Assembly: GCA_030653405.1 (NCBI GenBank) | Contig: JAURZO010000118.1 | Coordinates: 1-6,534 of the forward strand | Direction: 5' to 3' | Length of the DNA stretch: 6,534 nt | From: Zwartia sp. | Lineage (GTDB): Bacteria; Pseudomonadota; Gammaproteobacteria; Burkholderiales; Burkholderiaceae_B | Shown here: in pieces, positions 5,851 to 6,534 of the stretch | Layout: the number at the start of each line of letters is the position of its first letter | How positions within the stretch are numbered: the first letter of the stretch is position 1 | Program-made: the position numbers and the translations under genes | Notes under the pieces: model-generated | What the model was told of the DNA's origin: nothing | Database searches by the model: none | The model's input: the letters and a program-made list of their open reading frames with translations, nothing else

Positions 5851-6534
5851 TCAACCAAGGTGTGCCATCAACTGATTAATATCAGAACATGCCTCAATGT
5901 TGGCAACCGTATCGGCGATCTTCTTGGCGCGCTCCTCACCAAGTGTCGGAATCACTAAGCTGTCAAATTTCACACGCAGCTCAGCCGGACTCATAGGATT
6001 CTGAATAGAGCCCTTCGGATAGTCTACCTGCGAAGAAAATGTTTGCCCATCATTTGTTGTGAGCGTCATCAGGCACGACACCCCTCTTGGCAGCTTGTCG
6101 TCCACCACAAATTCGACGAGATTGGAGACACGCATCAGATCATCTTCTTTGAGACGCGCGTTGTTGTATTGCGCAAAGAGTGCCTGTCCATCTTTCAAGG
6201 CCACAGCCACTGAATAGGGCAAACTGACTTGTGCTTCGTGATAGGTCGATGGGTTTGGATTTTGATGATAGTGGGCCCAGTCAGGATGACGTGCCATCTT
6301 GATGTGCTTGACATCGGCAAGCTTGGGCGCATGCTTGCGACGGATATCCAACGCACAATCAATCGCATTGTGAATGGGGCGCGCACAAGAGTAAGGCTTG
6401 AATTCGATATCGAGCTGATAGGGCTTGTCCAGATCCGCCGTCAACTGCTCAGGGAATTGCTCATCCGTGAACGCATTTAAAAAGCTGCGTTCACCATCGA
6501 AGATGGTCGCCGCGCCGGTAAAACCTAACTGCGC
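5851..6534 (-). CDS. MmgE/PrpD family protein, C-terminal 227 residues (5' end outside window)
   Basis: The frame stays open to the right window edge, so the N-terminal half is missing; a TTG at 6444 is internal, not a start. The visible part begins with AQLGFTGAATIFDGERSFLN, the usual lid-domain entry of MmgE/PrpD proteins, continues with KPYSCARPIHNAID (about 46-59), and ends in the small C-terminal domain with DYPKGSIQNPMS and AKKIADTVANIE. The family includes 2-methylcitrate dehydratase PrpD, cis-aconitate decarboxylase and iminodisuccinate epimerase; they act on small di- and tricarboxylic acids in the cytoplasm. The exact reaction cannot be assigned, because much of the active site is in the missing half. 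It leads an operon with two Bug binding proteins, which suggests metabolism of a carboxylate that one of them binds. Confidence 0.88.
   Translation of the reverse strand, partial: AQLGFTGAATIFDGERSFLNAFTDEQFPEQLTADLDKPYQLDIEFKPYSCARPIHNAIDCALDIRRKHAPKLADVKHIKMARHPDWAHYHQNPNPSTYHEAQVSLPYSVAVALKDGQALFAQYNNARLKEDDLMRVSNLVEFVVDDKLPRGVSCLMTLTTNDGQTFSSQVDYPKGSIQNPMSPAELRVKFDSLVIPTLGEERAKKIADTVANIEACSDINQLMAHLG

Noticed and set aside
1..6534. CRISPR arrays, tRNA or rRNA genes, insertion sequences, phage genes
   Set aside because: I saw no regularly spaced repeats, cloverleaf sequences, transposase motifs or terminal repeats.

Overview
The window looks like a chromosomal piece of a betaproteobacterium, probably Burkholderiales. 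The main reason is two tandem periplasmic Bug-type (tripartite tricarboxylate transporter) substrate-binding proteins next to an MmgE/PrpD-family enzyme, an arrangement typical of that order. Base composition is moderate, by eye slightly above 50% GC. The taxon is an inference; no rRNA or tRNA is present.

Left part (1-1983). A gene tail on the + strand (stop at 98-100) meets, tail to tail, a minus-strand pair: a CbbR-like LysR regulator (1087-1983) followed by an exported S51-family, cyanophycinase-like peptidase (173-1090). The pair overlaps by a four-base ATGA, so the two are probably one translationally coupled operon. A strong hairpin (120-144) sits between the converging ends.

Centre (1984-3731). 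Divergent from the LysR gene is an SbtA-like sodium-dependent bicarbonate transporter gene (start chosen at 2143). The shared intergenic region holds an AT-rich 7-bp perfect dyad at 1982-1997 and a good sigma70-type promoter at 2020-2048. From the inferred transcription start the dyad centre lies near -65, the usual place for a LysR recognition site. Downstream is a GDT1/UPF0016-family cation exporter (3153-3731), probably for Mn2+. The 62-base gap between these two genes carries a perfect 11-bp inverted repeat. Its right arm contains the exporter's Shine-Dalgarno sequence and reaches the A of its ATG, while its left arm begins five bases after the sbtA-like stop codon. This is the most interesting structure in the window: a candidate RNA switch or translational-coupling device linking bicarbonate import to divalent-cation export.

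Right part (3761-6534). A minus-strand operon reads in from the right edge: the C-terminal part of an MmgE/PrpD-family enzyme, then two Bug solute-binding proteins. No TctA/TctB membrane genes are present, so the binding proteins are orphan here. The operon converges on the exporter gene with a 29-base gap.

Taken together, the left and centre form a plausible inorganic-carbon-responsive locus (regulator, bicarbonate importer, cation exporter, and an exported peptidase of unclear role). The right is an ordinary organic-acid uptake and metabolism operon.
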